A DNA stretch of 64,000 nucleotides, from positions 4,402,001 through 4,466,000 of the forward strand of contig OZ244967.1 in NCBI GenBank assembly GCA_965222695.1, given 5' to 3'. Positions 63,361 to 64,000 of the stretch are shown piece by piece. A program made the position numbers and the translations under genes. The notes beneath the pieces were generated by a model. That model had not been told where the DNA came from. It ran no database searches and saw nothing but the letters and a program-made list of their open reading frames with translations. The first letter of the stretch is position 1; each line of letters begins with the position of its first letter. The DNA is from UBA7957 sp965222695 (GTDB taxonomy: Bacteria; Pseudomonadota; Gammaproteobacteria; Granulosicoccales; Granulosicoccaceae).

Positions 63361-64000
63361 ATGGAATATCCGAGCAAGAAGATGGAACTGACTGCAACGG
63401 CTAAGAAAAACAATTCCCAGCTAGCCGCAATAAGCAGACGATTTCAAAACGTCACTGCAAAGAAAAGCCTGGGGCCGATAGGCATGGACTTGGGGCGCAC
63501 ATCCATGCGTGCGGTGCAGATTCAGTACGGCCACAGTAAACCTCTTCTAAAAGCCTCTTTGTCGGTCAATTACCCATACAGCAGGGAAGAACTCCTGGCG
63601 GATCGCCGCGACTTTAAGCGCTTCATAAACACACAATTGAGAACCCATGGATTTCGGGGAAATAAAGTCGTGACATGCTCTCCGACGGAAAACCTGCGGA
63701 TTCTATCGCTGGATTATCCGGTCAACGAAAACGTATCCGAAGAAGAAACCATTGTTGAACTCCTCAGACAAAGGCTGGGTGAGAATCTGCAGGAACTCGT
63801 GATCGACTACATTCCGGTCAGAAACGGAGGAGAGAGGAGAAACTGCACAGCCTTGGTTGCTATAGCCGAGTTGGATAAGCAGATCGAGTTTCTGGAATTG
63901 CTGCGATACTCGGGACTGGAAGTCTGTGGATTGGAAATCGGGCCGATCGCCATACGCCGTCTTGTAGAAAACATCGCTCGTATTGAGCATACACCGAACG
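63361..64000 (+). CDS. PilM-like pilus assembly protein, 5' part (runs off the window)
   Basis: An open frame of at least 213 codons that has no stop before the window end. It has IGMDLGRTSMRAVQI near residue 42, the actin/FtsA-like phosphate-1 motif with which PilM and MshI proteins begin, and a following RRDFKRFINTQL helix. PilM proteins link PilN to the ATPase in the cytoplasm. Start codons at 63349, 63361 and 63382 are all in frame and none has a clear ribosome-binding site. Position after the pilin suggests pilN, pilO and pilQ genes beyond the window. Confidence 0.75.
   Translation, partial: MEYPSKKMELTATAKKNNSQLAAISRRFQNVTAKKSLGPIGMDLGRTSMRAVQIQYGHSKPLLKASLSVNYPYSREELLADRRDFKRFINTQLRTHGFRGNKVVTCSPTENLRILSLDYPVNENVSEEETIVELLRQRLGENLQELVIDYIPVRNGGERRNCTALVAIAELDKQIEFLELLRYSGLEVCGLEIGPIAIRRLVENIARIEHTPN

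Overview
The window looks like a chromosomal segment of a free-living, aerobic or microaerobic gammaproteobacterium of roughly 50% GC. This is inferred from its gene families: HupR/NtrC-type control, a GlyGly-CTERM protein, GspE/PilM-type pilus genes, PPK2 and dodecin. No rRNA, tRNA, CRISPR array or complete insertion sequence was recognised. The species cannot be named from the sequence.

Left end (1-4700, minus strand): the tail of a surface-sugar or modification cluster (first codons of a possible dehydrogenase, an RmlC-family epimerase, an NAD-dependent sugar epimerase and an LhgO-type FAD oxidase), then a secreted Ig-like protein with a GlyGly-CTERM anchor.

Hydrogenase island (4.7-25.9 kb): the core of the window. 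hupSLC (plus strand) encodes an uptake [NiFe]-hydrogenase whose small subunit has all six proximal-cluster cysteines of O2-tolerant group 1d enzymes (mature positions 17, 19, 20, 115, 120 and the GCPP Cys). Diverging from it is an almost gapless 20-gene minus-strand run: hupD-F-G-H-I-J-K, hypA-B, hupR-T-U-V, hypF-C, a GmhA-like SIS gene, hypD-E and a nickel permease. Protease, chaperones, Fe(CN)2CO synthesis, Ni insertion, the H2 sensor (HupUV), its kinase and its NtrC-type regulator can therefore be co-expressed. The AT-rich divergent region holds a perfect FNR/Anr box and a perfect-spacing sigma-54 promoter, which also forces a downstream start for hupS.

Middle (26-31 kb): dodecin, an FMN reductase, and a minus-strand four-gene module pairing a periplasmic DUF255/YyaL-like thioredoxin protein with an ExbB/ExbD-like proton-channel pair of unknown function.

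31-42.6 kb (plus): single-chain pyruvate carboxylase; a TetR regulator with a 27-bp operator-like palindrome over its own promoter; an MMPL/RND - LolA-like - beta-barrel envelope trio; an AcuI/YhdH reductase; an AhpD-like protein; and an AEC transporter with an unusual 5' leader.

42.6-53.3 kb: chemoreceptor, TetR regulator, PPK2, CoA-binding protein, acyl-CoA synthetase, multi-cluster CDGSH protein, SRPBCC protein, DksA-like protein and a 7TM-DISM diguanylate cyclase.

Right end (53.5-64 kb, plus): a type IV pilus/type II secretion-like locus with built-in signalling: FimT/GspH-like and PilV-like pseudopilins, histidine kinase, single-domain response regulator, degenerate-GGDEF/intact-EAL protein, a STAS-GspE fusion ATPase, a GspF platform, a GspG-like pilin and the start of a PilM-like gene. 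A MITE-like 77-bp inverted repeat lies before pilM. The locus runs off the window.
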